Shown: positions 30,371 through 41,861 of the stretch, piece after piece
Position numbering within the stretch: the stretch's first letter is position 1
Layout of the letters: each line of letters begins with the position of its first letter
Assembly: GCA_033032175.1 (NCBI GenBank)
Contig: CM065325.1
Span: 1,516,930 to 1,580,929 of the forward strand
DNA length: 64,000 nt
Source of the DNA: Saturnia japonica
Lineage: Eukaryota; Arthropoda; Insecta; Lepidoptera; Saturniidae
Reading direction: 5' to 3'
Position numbers and translations under genes: made by a program
The notes under the pieces: model-generated
Seen by the model: only the letters and a program-made list of their open reading frames with translations
Databases searched by the model: none
Told to the model about the DNA's origin: nothing

Positions 30371-31190
30371 TTTATCGAGCTACTATAAAAACAAATTGTC
30401 ATCTTGCATGCGATTCCGCGAATTAAATCCAGTATTTTTTTAATACACTTATTAAAGACATAATATATTAATTTACGTATATGTACTTAATAATTTACCT
30501 TTGATATTTGATTAACGAAGACGTTACTTTGCGGAAATCGTCATAAATTACTTCATTTAATATTGAATAACAGATAAATAAATCAGTATAATATAAATAT
30601 TTGATTATATACAGACAAGTTTATTAATATGTTTTGCATGGCTGCAGAGTAATTTGTATATTTAAAATAATAAAAAAACCTTTATATGTTACAAATTGAT
30701 ATTTAGTTAAATGAATAAATATATTTTTAATACATTAAATTAATTTTTCTTCAAGTTTAAAAATCTTTGGAAAATCCAAAAGTGCACGCCTTATACCACC
30801 TATTTCATTTTTAAGAAAAAAAAACAACAAGTACCATTGACTTATTTATATTATTTAGACAACAAAATAGGCTTTAATTTTTTATCTATATATATATAGT
30901 GAATTATGATTTTTATAAAAATAAATTTTATTAATAACTACGGGTACTAGGCCATTGATAATGACTAGGTAACTAGTTAATGTTATTCTGAAGAAAATAA
31001 ACAAAACTCGGTCTCGATACGAGATCAATTTTTTTGGATTCATCGTAACCACTCGTAAAAAAAATCCGGACATTCACGTGATTTTTTTTTTAATATCAAA
31101 ATAATTTTTTTTGTTTTACGGAATATGAGATAGATTACTTGAACTGTTTCCCTTGACTTTAAATTGTAGCTTTTTTGGTTTTTTTTTAGA
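30371..31190. other. Very AT-rich intergenic stretch
   Basis: Long A/T tracts, a TA repeat near 30890, no coding signal. Confidence 0.5.
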
Positions 31191-31280
31191 AATGCAGCCA
31201 CTAAGTGCTGGAACAACATACCACCTCCTATTCGAAATATTACACTAACTTCTCGTTTCAGCATCAAAGCTAAATTGTAA
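31191..31280 (+). pseudogene. Short LINE ORF2 C-terminus relic
   Basis: 29 codons and a stop reading NAATKCWNNIPPPIRNIT then a short basic end. This resembles the WN-LP-IR signature found at the C-terminus of CR1/Jockey-like reverse transcriptases. Nothing upstream aligns convincingly, so it is an old fragment or chance. Confidence 0.35.
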
Positions 31281-31452
31281 AAATATTTGTTATTTTTTCA
31301 AGAATGAATGTACCATGCAATTCAATAATGATGACTCAATATGTAATAGTCGTGGGCAGTCTATCTCGATGTGTATGGGATATGATTATAGTATATATAT
31401 ATGTATGTATAATTATATATGCAGTATACAGTTAGAAGATATATATTAGAGC

Positions 31453-32229
31453 ACACATCGCACCTCCGGTGCGAGACTGTCACTTTTGCAAAAACAGCAA
31501 TAATGAGTTAAATATGTAATAACTGTCCTAAAGCACCCCTTTACTTGGTGCGATAACGTTACTTTTGTAGTACACATAGTTTCCATAAAAAGGGCCTGAG
31601 TGTCATTGTGTTTTGTCGCGAACCACTGCGACGCTGGGAGCAACATCGTTTTATTGGTCAGTTCTGCGCGGTCCCCCCGTAAGTGTAAGTATATCTTTGA
31701 GCTACAATGTTACTAAGGTAATTGTGACATCATATTTTTTTTGATTCTGGAGCTATAATGGACCTAAGATGCAGTTGTGACATTATTTCTTCACAAGTTT
31801 GATTAAACTTAGAATTCAGATAGTAACAAGATCTAGGAGCATAGGTACTTAGACAAAAGTTACGTATGTTGTTGAGAAAAACAGTGCATATTTGTGATTT
31901 AAAATAAAACTAAGTAAACAATTTGTTCTTGTTTTCTTTTTAACTCAGTGTGACATAATTACAGTTAGGTATTATTTTTCGTTAGTGCCACAACGTCACT
32001 TCTGAGGGGGTTGGAAGGTTTAAAATAGTCGTATAGTATCTTATTACAATATTAAGTGGTCATCATTTATTCAAAAGTAAGTTAAAAGTTGACGTTGTAG
32101 TAAAAGCTATTCATCTTGTCTAAATCTTGAAATAATAATTATTTTTTGAGATGTCAAAGTTTTAAATGCTTCTTCTGAAAAGTTGCATTTTTTCATAAGT
32201 GACAGTCTCGCACCGGGGGTGCGACATGT
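31453..32229. mobile_element. 777-bp element with hairpin-bearing inverted ends
   Basis: 31453-31488 and 32194-32229 are inverted copies matching at 32 of 36 bases. Each end itself contains a perfect 7-bp stem (TCGCACC / GGTGCGA, 3-base loop), followed by GAGACTGTCACTT. A degenerate third copy of the GGTGCGA-GTTACTTTTG block lies inside near 31560. There is no convincing ORF. Probably a non-autonomous DNA transposon; family unknown and no clear target duplication. Confidence 0.6.
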
Positions 32230-33366
32230 TACTTATTCGTATAAAGTTACGATTATTTACTTTCATCAATTTAAAATGTTGTGTTATTTCGTCCGTGAGG
32301 TTTTACATGACTACAGACTCTGTCAGTATATCAGCGCTGCAGTGCTTGGGCTTGTAGGCCTGCAGCATTATGCTGAGGCAGGGAGGGACCTATTCGACCC
32401 CATGAAACACTTCATTCATTTATAATTTTTTATTTTTTATTATTTAAACATTTGTGTGTGTTGTATGGTGTTATTGTCGAATAAATGCTTTTTCTTTCAA
32501 TCTTTGACGTATCGAGAGTAGAGCACAACCTCAACCGCTTCGCGTTATGAGGCGGTAAATAAATAAATTGTTTTTTTATTATTATATTTACTACCGAAAT
32601 AATAAAAGAGAATGATTGTTCCATATAATCGAGTACGTAAGCCATGACCGATATTATAGTATAACATATTTTTTTGTTAAATTACATATAATATAAACCT
32701 ATTAACCCACTATCAAAACCAAATATCCTTTTGATTCTAATGTATCGTATTAAAGCCGTCTACACAAAGGGTTAATGATAATAATTTTTAATAGGAAAAC
32801 CATAAAATTATAAGAAGGTGTATACACCTTCTGATACAGGTATCAGAATGGATAGATCAGGATCAGATAGATCAGGTATGGATAGGGTATAAATAACCAT
32901 ATACTATTATACTTATACATGACGTATGTTATTTCTTCATGCTTTTGTTTTGTTTTTAAATGTATTTCCTGTAGTTTGATAATAGTAAAAAAATATGTTA
33001 ATACAATAAGGCCAAGGCTTTATATACATAAGAATTTGCTAGTTCGATACCTGTTGTGTACCTACTACGGGCTCGGAGCGAGGCAACGTTGTATAGTAAA
33101 TTAGTTTATTTTATTATAGATCGATGTACCTGCTGTAGTCTCGGGCCTTTAGGAAGCAAAAGGTACATATCATACATGTAATATTATATAGATCGGCAAT
33201 GAGTAGATTTGGGCGAGCCGAAAAACAAAATACATTAGTGTGCGTGTAATAGTGCTGCACCATGTACTGACTCGGCTTTAATGTCGATATCGATACACTT
33301 AGCGGTGTATTCATATCGCCTAGTTCAACAAACACGCAATTTTTATAATACTAATAATTTATATAA
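32230..33366. other. AT-rich intergenic stretch
   Basis: Holds the double palindrome described at 32814-32846 and GATAGATCAG-type short tandem repeats just after it. No gene recognised. Confidence 0.5.
32814..32846. repeat. Two abutting palindromes
   Basis: An 18-bp perfect palindrome (GAAGGTGTATACACCTTC, 32814-32831) shares its last base with a second one, CTGATACAGGTATCAG (32831-32846, 7-bp stem, 2-base loop). Imperfect GATCAG(ATA) repeats follow to about 32875. Confidence 0.8.
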
Positions 33367-33880
33367 TACTAGCTGTGCTCCGCGGCTTCGTACGCCTTTA
33401 ATAAGCAATAATAATTTTCATCCCATAGTTATAATTTACTCTTATTATTGACGATTCATAAGCTAATGGCATACTTTTTGACTACAAAATTTCATGAAAA
33501 TCAGTTTTAATGAATATATTTTTTTAAATACGATTTCTAGACATGTTATCAACGATTCTTATAGCCTGTCAATTATAGAATGACTTATACTTCCTATGTA
33601 CATAATTTTATCAGGAACAGTTGAGAATTAATTAGATATATATTTTTAAGATTAATAAAGAAAGATTATTAAAAATTCTTATTGACCATCATTTATAGAT
33701 TGATTTATACTTCCCGCGTACAAACTTTCATCAAAATCGGGATTTTTTATTTAATTCCACGAGTTTTATTGATTAATTGAAGAATAACATAAATTTCCTG
33801 TTTGCATAATTTCATATAAAACGGTCAAACAATTTTTGAGTTAAATCTCACAGGCACAGATAGAAGGGGCATGCATTTTT
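33367..33880 (+). repeat. Interspersed repeat starting ACTAGCTGTGC
   Basis: Terminus ACTAGCTGTGCTCCGCGGC at 33369-33387, matched inverted at 13659-13683. The body repeats a motif about every 120 bp: 'GAYTTATACTTCC-GTACA-AATTTTATCA' near 33580 and 33700, and a weaker form near 33790. Class unknown. Confidence 0.45.
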
Positions 33881-34565
33881 CAGGACATATTCGTAATCAG
33901 TATCCTTTTTAAAGGATGTATATCAGAGTATTTGGAAAAAAAGTTACATGCACAAAAAGAACTAAAGATGGGGAAAACTGTCTAAAAACAGTTTAAGGAT
34001 AAAAATTTAAATAATAATAAAAATAATTTAAAACCTACTAGTACCTACTTCCATTACATTAATTAAATCTTAAAGTGTTTATTAATTTGGTTTCTTTTCT
34101 AGTATTCATATTTCATGTAACTACATTATAATATGTTTTATTTTATTATAAATATATACTGTACATAATATTTTTCCACATTTCTCGATTTATGTCCTTT
34201 AGAAGAAAATCACGTATTCGTAAAAATCGTAAAAAAATTGCGTGACTATATGACTATGTGACTGCTCGTTCAGATTTCAATGAAAACGGCTAGACAGATT
34301 TTTATACAACTTTATAAACAGGAAGATAATGTAATTAGTCAATTGATAGGCTATATGAATTATCAATAATACTTATAGAAATCATGAAATATGAGTAAAA
34401 ATAATAATTAAGATATGTAGAAATGATTGCATAATAAATCCGTGAGCAGCTGCGGGTATTTCTAGTATTGACGAAATCTATGCTTTTAAGCGTGTCCCAT
34501 TTGGATGAAAGTATCAAATAATATAAAACACATATAACCAAATTTATAAAAAAAACCATTTTAAC
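33881..34565. other. AT-rich intergenic stretch
   Basis: Possibly more of the preceding repeat family (GTGAGCAGCTGCGGGTATTTCTAGT near 34441). No gene. Confidence 0.45.
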
Positions 34566-34826
34566 TGCCTCATTAGTCTAGCGGTCGTGAGCGCGACTGC
34601 TATGATCGAGGTCCTGGGTTCGATTCCCAGGTCGAGCGAAGTGTTATTGGGTTATTCTATGAAATTTTCAGTAGCAGCTCAGAGTTTGGGCTTGTGCCCA
34701 ATTAATGGCAACAGGCTCGCCCTCTAATACATGGGACCTAAAAACATAGACGGCGAACTGTGGGTGTACATTAGCACACCTCTGCCTAACCCTTCGGGAA
34801 TACAGGCGTGATGGTATGTATGTATG
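34566..34826 (+). repeat. tRNA-derived SINE, copy 2
   Basis: The better-preserved copy of the family at 4624. The tRNA-like head has A-box-like TTAGTCTAGCGGTCG, a perfect B box GGTTCGATTCC, and a T-arm stem CTGGG / CCCAG around TTCGATT. The body is shared with copy 1 and the tail is a (GTAT)n microsatellite. It differs from copy 1 by about 35 extra bases in the middle. Confidence 0.82.
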
Positions 34827-36406
34827 CATTTTAGATGGCTATTGTTAAAAATCATTCTATACTACAATAAACATTAAAAATCATAAAATAACAAACTGGT
34901 ATGAATAACATAAGTACAGAACCAGAATGCAGCTTCACTCGTTTTACGTATCTATGAGAAAAACATTATTTTTCAATATGCTTGCTGCAAATTTTTGAAT
35001 ATTTTTTGGAAATCCATTTCGCTTTGTTTAACATTGTTTGCCATTTTTTTTTTTCTAATATTCGAATATTAATAATATATATATTATAATAACCGAACAT
35101 TTTGAGGAAATCTAAAAAATGACAAAGATTAAAACTAGTTCGTAGGAATACGCTCAAACTCCTTTCGATAAACTGTTATCGACTTAAGTCAAGCTCTTTG
35201 TAATTTACTTTAAAATTCGCAAACATTCACGTATTTGATAACATTTTATTTATAATTCATATATTTTCGGAGAATTCATGTGATTAAATACGATATTTTT
35301 TACATTCTTATAAGTATACAACTTTTATGAACTTTCTAAAACAATTTAGTTTGTTAGCTAAACATCTCAATCGTACTTACATGTGAAATTAATAGTTTTC
35401 TCGATTTTTTATGGAACGAGTTACATTCAGGCACTGCACGGGTAATCATAACTATTATACGTCTACCCAATATTAAATTATATTGTAAACCCTTATATTT
35501 GACGAAAATAAGCGATATTTCTTTTCATCGCGATTGACAAAGAGCCACGCGGCGCCTTATTTTTTTAAATCTAGTGATGTGTCCCTATCTCGCTCTGGCA
35601 TATGCCTATATTATGTTCATTCTCTGTCGTACAGCTAATTTATATTTAGACTACATATAATTAAATTAATATTTTAATTTGTCATTAGCCCCGACAGCAA
35701 ATACGAGCCACCTTTAATGCCGTTGGCCCATGGTATTTTTGGTATGTTTGCCCAGCAATAAATATAATACAATTTCATTATTGCAACATATAAAACTTGA
35801 GTATTTATTAAAACCAATAAACTATTTCTTACTCTACTAACCTTGATCTTTTATTTAGTAAATCATATCCCAATGCATGAGAGTAGACAAAGTAGTGTAT
35901 GAAACTGAACATAAAAGGTATTACGGGTTTTAATAACCCTCATAATGCAACAGATTCATAAATTACTTTTCTTTATTTTGATTGCGTACAATTGTTATGA
36001 TCATTTTGAATACGTTATTGTGTAGGAAATGTAGTTATGAGGACATGTATCCACCACTCACCCGCACACGGAGATCCTTTTCTTCGGGGTACCCCGGCTG
36101 AGTTTGTGGCTTAGGTTGCTGATCTTCTTAACAAGGCACTAGTCTACACTGGCACTAGGATTTATTACGATTTTCAGGAGATTATAACCGATTTTATAAT
36201 TTTTCTCAACGCAGTTGCGCTCAGAGCGGTTTGCAAGTTGCGAGATACAAACGTACTACGTTTTTTGATAGAGGGCAGCACTTGCGTTCGTTTAAAGTGC
36301 GTTAAGGTAGATAGGTGGACAGATACATTCCATTTTACTAATAAAACTAATATAGAAAAAGATTTGTGCTGACATATACCCAATGAAAATACGGAACAGT
36401 TATATT
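34827..36406. other. AT-rich intergenic stretch
   Basis: No recognised element or gene. Slightly less AT-rich patches at 35540-35580 and 36040-36160 show no coding frame. Confidence 0.5.
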
Positions 36407-36417
36407 AACCTACAAAG

Positions 36418-36518
36418 CCGTTGGGTGCAGGCCGCACAAGATCGGTCACTCTGGAAATCTATGGGGGAGGCCTATGTTCAGCAGTAGACGTCCTGCGGCT
36501 GAAATGATGATGATGATG
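36418..36518 (+). mobile_element. RTE-clade LINE, 101-bp 3' tip with perfect TSD
   Basis: Reads the last codons of an RTE ORF2 (RWVQAAQDRSLWKSMGEAYV then QQ and a stop), followed by a short tail ending in ATGATGATG repeats, as RTE elements do. It is flanked by AACCTACAAAG at 36407-36417 and 36519-36529. Extreme 5' truncation. Confidence 0.85.
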
Positions 36519-36529
36519 AACCTACAAAG

Positions 36530-37757
36530 AGTAATTGGTATCTTGATTGCTTAGAAATTGATTACATTTGACGAAACAATTTCTAATACTTATTTAGTAA
36601 CACAGTTTATAAATATGTGACTTTCTGTTGCTAACTGTAAACTACGTTATCAGAATAATTATACTATCATTCAGTTCTAACATGACTTATTTATTTTCTT
36701 TTAAATACTAACGATATCTCCAAAGTCAAAGAAATTTCTTTTCAATGCTTGTAAAGGTACCCGTATGCCTTATTTCAAAATATTAGTTTTTCGAACTGTG
36801 AATGTCGTAGACCTTCATAATTTTCAAATTCTAAAACTGTCAAAGAATCAATGTAACGTGTGGAACAAAGTGAGCGTATTAATCGTGTCAAAAAAACATT
36901 TTTTGTATTATCATTATGGGAATTTTGTGATTACTTGACTGTACTAAAAACGCAGTAGATTTGTAGAGCAAGATTTACATTAGCAAGTAGGTACTTACAG
37001 CGATTTCTTGGTCTGTTTACACTACATGCATTTATAACTCAGTTAATAAATATGTGATTTTCTGTTGTTCAATGTAAATTATATTATCAGTTTATAATAT
37101 CATTCAATTCTATCATGCCTTATTTGTTTTCTTTTCTATCGTAATGTCATTCAATTAATCTGCAACGTCAAAGAAATTTTACTTCATCCGCGTTAGGTTT
37201 ACACGCTCAATTCATTTTTAAGATACGAAGGTTTCATTTTAATTGTATAGTTTAATTTCAATTACAAAGGCTTGTATCAAGTGGACACTAAATATTTAGC
37301 AGTAACAGCATAGCTTTAGCTATGTTTACTAAATCTCAAAACAATTTCAATCGTGAGGCCAGCCATAGAGTATTAAAAAGCTGCGTTAATAGTTCAGTAC
37401 TTCTAATAATTTAGTCAGAACGCCTCGTGTGTGTTGATAAGCACACCTATATGACCAAATATTTAGTTTAAAGAAAATTATCATACATTATATTTGTTGT
37501 GTTAATAATACAAGACTATTCGATATCATATTTACAGACGTCGACCTTTTGGAAGGCAATATATTTAAAAATTTGCTATACATTGCATAATAATAAATGT
37601 CGAAACAAATACTTAAATAAAAGTTTATTCAAAGTTCAGTTCATTTACATAATCGTGTTAATATATATAAACTATTTTTATGACAATAAAATATAAATAT
37701 ATTGAAATAAAAAAAAAGAAGTAACCCAGGACATTTTGAAAAAGATACTTAATATAT
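36530..37757. other. AT-rich intergenic stretch with an internal duplication
   Basis: 36590-36755 and 37030-37175 are diverged direct copies (TAAATATGTGA-TTTCTGTTG, then TATCATTCA-TTCTA-CATG, then GTCAAAGAAATTT). No gene recognised. Confidence 0.5.
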
Positions 37758-38390
37758 AATAGGTCTTTACATATGAAATTGCCGTTCTGCAGTACTGGCC
37801 ATTTCAAATCAAAATAATTTTTGTTTGGCTAAGAATTCTAATTTCAAATTAATTTTATTTTAAAAACATGGAATTCTTTTTCCAAAAGTAGTTATTTGTT
37901 TATTGATTAGTGTTAAATTTTCATCGCATTTCAATCTTTTTTGTCAACATGGATACGTTAAAAATTCGAGTAATTATGGAATATGAGAGTACCGTCGTAG
38001 GCAGCAACGCGGCATAAGCGGCACGCAACATCAACGACGTTTACGGAGCTAACACTACAAACCAACGCACCACCTGTTATTGGTTTGCTCGCTTCCGTTC
38101 TGGGAATTTCGACCTGAAAAATGAACCTCGCGGTTGTCCGAAGACTTTGGTCGACAATGACGAATTAAAGGCGATTGTGGAAGCTGATGATACACAATCT
38201 ACGGCTGAATTAGCAGCAGCTTTCGACGTTAGCGTCAAAACAATATTGGTCCATTTGCGTCTAATTGGCAAGGTAAAAAAGCTTGACAAATGGGTGCCCC
38301 ACGAACTCAATGATCGCCAGCGCGAAGTACGCGTCGAGACGTGCCTTGCACTGCTCAACAGACACACAAATGACGGATTTTTGAACCGCA

Positions 38391-40882
38391 TGTGGGACGG
38401 CGTCTACAGAGTCTTGCGGAGGACTGAGCAGAGGCGAGAGGAGGTCCTTTTGGCAGGCCCTTGCGGAGCCATTTTAAACCCGCAGGGGTCTGCCGACCTG
38501 CTCGCCAGTACGCTGTTCCCTGCGGATGATGTGGGCGCTGATACCGAAGCTCAGAGGGCCATTAGGGCAGCGACTGAGGGGCGCCTCCCCGGCTGGCCAC
38601 GGGGACTGTCGGCCGCGGACCCACCGTTTACCCAGGAGGAGATAGAGCGGGTGTGTAAAGAGATTCACCCGCGAAAAGCTCCTGGGGGGGATGGTTTCAC
38701 GGCTGACATATGTACACGTGCGGTATTCGGGGGGGGAGTGGTGCTTTTTCAGGCACTGGTTAATAAGTGCCTGGAATTGGGCCATTTCCCTCATCCCTGG
38801 ATACTGCAACGGTGTGCATTCTCCGGAAGCCAGCTAGGGAGGATTACACATCGCCAAAATCCTACCGTCCTATTGGCCTCTTGCCGGTGTTGGGCAAGTT
38901 TCTAGAAAAGCTCTTGGTTCGACGTTTACGCTGGCACTTGTTACCCAAACTCAGCGTGCGGCAGTATGGGTTCATGCCACAACGCAGCACAGAAGATGCT
39001 CTCTATAATCTGGTGGCGTACATACGATCGAAGGTAGAGGGGAAGGAGATCGTCGTCTTGGTGTCACTGGACATAGAGAGCGCGTTCGATAACGCGTGGT
39101 GGCCAGCGCTGAAGTCCCTGCTCGTGTGTCCAAAGGGTGTCCTAGAAATTTGTACAGCGTGGTTCTGTCGTATCTCGAGGGTCGACGTATAGAGCTAAGT
39201 TATGCCGGTTGTCAGGTGAGTCGGGAGTCTTCGAAGGGTTGCGTCCAGGGATCTATCACTGGGCCAACCTTTTGGAACTTGATACTCGATTCCCTGTTGG
39301 TGAAGCTTGAGGTCGCGGGGGTGTACTGTCAGGCCTTTGCAGACGATGTCGTCCTGGTTTTCTCTGGGAGTGACCGTGATGGACTGGGGGGGTCGAAAAT
39401 AAGCTCTCCTTTGCCCCGCATAAGACCAAAGCGATGGTGCTTACAAGGAAGCTTAAGTTCAACGCCCCGGTCCTGTTCATGGGAGGAGTCCGGTTACCTT
39501 TGGAGAAGGAGTTCCGCCTGCTGGGCCTGATTTTGGATAATAAGCTCACTTTCGAGGCACATGCCGCTGTTGCCTGTAAGAAGGCCGCTGACATCTATAA
39601 ACAGCTGGCGTGTGCAGCGAGGGTGAGCTGGGGCCTGAACTCGGAGATTATCAGGACGATTTATAGCGATGTAGTAGAACCGATAGTTCTGTATGCCGCT
39701 AATGTGTGGGGCCCCTCTGCAGGGAAGATCTCGATTAGGAATAGACTAAACTTCCTGCAGAGGGGTTTCGCGATTAAGATCTGTAGGGCTTATCGTACGG
39801 TTTCTTTAACATCAGCATTGGTTCTGGCAGACTTGCTTCCGCTTGAACTCCACGCCCAAGAGGTATACAGGCTGTACTGTGCAAAGAAAAGAGTAGGGCT
39901 GGACGAGATCGTGGTCGACAGTGTGTTGGAGCGGCCGGTAAAATTCGCCGACTATCCGCACCCAGTGCATTGTGTTGGCGAAGCGTACGAGAGCTTGGAA
40001 GTCCTTCCTGAGTCCGGCGGCTCCAGGATCCTCACCGACGGCAGTAAGATCGACGGTGGAGTTGGAGCTGCTGTGACTTGGTTCAAAAAAGGACGTGAAA
40101 CCAGGTTCTCCACGTTTCGCCTAGAGCCCTTCTGCTCCGTCTTTCAGGCCGAGCTTTATGCGTTGTATAGGGCGGTACAGATGGTGCATAAGGCTGGTGA
40201 CGGGGAGGTCAGTATTTTCAGTGACTCTAAGTCGTCGCTGGAGATGCTGGCCAATCCAGTCCCGCCTCACCGTCTGGCTCTTGCAACGCAGATAGCGATT
40301 CGAGCTATTAGAGCGGAGGGGCGTGCGGTGCATTTGTACTGGGTGCGTGCTCACGTTGATACGGTTGGAAACGAACGTGCCGACGTGTTGGCGAAGAGGG
40401 CCGCCCACAAGAAGACCGTGGCCGACTATGATCGGTATCCGGTGTCATACGCGAAGAATGTCATACGAGAGGAGACTGTCCTTAAGTGGCAGGCGCGCTA
40501 CGAGTCCTCTAACACGGGTGGGGTGACGCGGGTCTTCTTCCCGAAGGTGGCAGATGCTCACCGGGTGTTGATTAAGACCAATCTGTTACCCGCCCATGTC
40601 CAAGCTTTCACAGGCCATGGAGGATTTGCGGCGTACCTGTACCGCTTCAAGATCAGGGGCAGTCCCGCGTGTGAATGCGACCCGGATATTGCCGAAACAA
40701 TCTACCACTTGATTATAGACTGTCCAAGATTCGGCTCGTCCAGATTCGACCTCGAGTCCAGGTTTGGCCATAAGATCGATAGGGTCACATTGCACACTTT
40801 GGTGGCGGATGACCAGATAAGGGGGCACTTCTTAGAATTTATTGAAAAGATAGTTAAAGTCGCCAACAGGAGAAATAAATAA
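38391..40882 (+). pseudogene. LINE RT and RNase H, several frameshifts
   Basis: The frame changes at least three times (near 38800, 39150 and 39400). RT pieces in order: PRKAPGGDGF; SYRPIGLLPVLGKFLEKLL; VSLDIESAFDNAWW (motif A); GCVQGSITGPTFWNL (motif B); and the catalytic AFADDVVLV. From 39434 an open frame of 482 codons covers the RT thumb, then RNase H (LTDGSKIDGGVGAAV, FQAELYALYRAV, FSDSKSSLEML, HVDTVGNERADVLAK). It ends in a CXCX10HX4C-type motif (CECDPDIAETIYHLIIDC). The RNase H would remove RNA from the hybrid after reverse transcription. Confidence 0.87.
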
Positions 40883-41246
40883 AACTAGATTTATTCTTCT
40901 TTGCTTAGTTTAATTTGCCGATTTTTGATTTTCATGTATTCTGTGTATGTCGTGCTATGATATGTGTAGAAATTGTGTCTGTTGATGGAGATCTTATTAT
41001 TATTACTACTATTTACATTATACCATTTATAAATTTTACTTTACAAATTTGGGTTAAGTTATTATTGTTGTACAAAATTTTACTTTATTTAAATTTATAT
41101 TTGACATTATTGTATTATTGGAATTATTGTAAGAATTTTGTAACTAGTTATAAGAAATTATTTATAGCACCATCGTTCTCTGATTTGTGTTAGAGGCTTT
41201 TAGGGGGGTGGGGGTTTATTACCCCACCAATAAACAAATAAAAAAA
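40883..41246 (+). other. 3' UTR of the RNase H LINE
   Basis: AT-rich apart from a GGGGTGGGGGTTTATTACCCCACC stretch near 41203-41228, which can pair GGGGT with ACCCC shortly before the A-run. Confidence 0.55.
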
Positions 41247-41861
41247 AACCGCAAACGCTCAGCAAGTTGGTTGGATCCTGGTTCAGCACCTAAACAATGC
41301 CCTAAACGAAAACTTTCCCCTAGAAAAGTGATGGTCACTGTTTGGTGGTCTAGCGCCGGTGTGATTCATCACAGCGTCTTACCAAACGGGGTGAGCATTA
41401 CTGCAGATATGTACTGTGAAGAACTGAACACAATGATGGAGAAGCTGGCACATATCCAACCAGCATTGGTCAATCGCTCGTCTCCACTGCTCCTGCACGA
41501 CAACGCGCGACCTCATACTGCACAGCAGACGGTCTCCAAGTTGCAAGAACTGGGGTTAGAAGTTCTCCGTCATCCGTCCTACTCACCAGACCTTGCGCCT
41601 ACAGACTACTATTTTTTCCAGAATGTGGATTCTTGAGAAAAAAATTCAATACACGAGAGGCAGTACAAAATGCCTTTGAAGAATTTGTTGCCTCCCGTCC
41701 AGCTGATTTCTTTAAGAAGGGCATCAATAAACTGCCACTGCGCTGGAAAAGATGCATTAATTGCATGGGTGATTACTTCGATTAATACAAATAAAAAATA
41801 CATGAAAAAAAATCGTTTAATTTTTTTCATACAAAACGGCAATTTCATAGGTAAAGACCTA

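Larger units (their letters stand above)
38391..41246 (+). mobile_element. RNase H-bearing LINE, 5'-truncated, inside mariner
   Basis: Begins in the linker before RT and ends with a short A-run (41239-41248). It is flanked by AACCGCA at 38384-38390 and 41247-41253. RT, RNase H and a terminal Cys/His motif are present over several frames. The RNase H places it in the I/LOA/R1 assemblage; the exact clade was not fixed. Confidence 0.85.
37949..41785 (+). pseudogene. Mariner transposase, interrupted
   Basis: The N-terminal half (37949-38390) has the paired helix-turn-helix region (YWFARFRSGNFDL, STAELAAAFDVSVKTILVHL) and one nonsense codon, TAA at 38015-38017. The C-terminal half resumes at about 41247 with NRKRSASWLDPG and KVMVTVWW. 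HDNARPHT and SPDLAPTDYYFF then hold the second and third catalytic Asp, 34 residues apart (DD34D). A TGA at 41634-41636 precedes the last 49 codons. About a dozen residues normally lying between the halves, including the first catalytic Asp, are absent. It cannot be active. Confidence 0.92.
37760..41861 (+). mobile_element. Mariner transposon split by a LINE
   Basis: Terminal inverted repeats of about 27 bp: TAGGTCTTTACATATGAAAT at 37760 and its inverted partner ending at 41861, differing at one base near the middle. A TA sits at each outer edge. It encloses a broken DD34D mariner transposase. The LINE at 38391-41246 is inserted in the transposase; without it the mariner is about 1.25 kb, a usual size. 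Confidence 0.9.

Noticed and set aside
34566..34640. A true tRNA gene
   Set aside because: The B box and T-arm are good, but the rest does not close into a cloverleaf, and the same head is fused to a shared body and microsatellite tail at 4624, so it is a SINE.
38015..38017. Programmed readthrough in mariner
   Set aside because: The transposase also lacks a catalytic Asp and has another stop and a LINE insertion, so simple decay explains the TAA.
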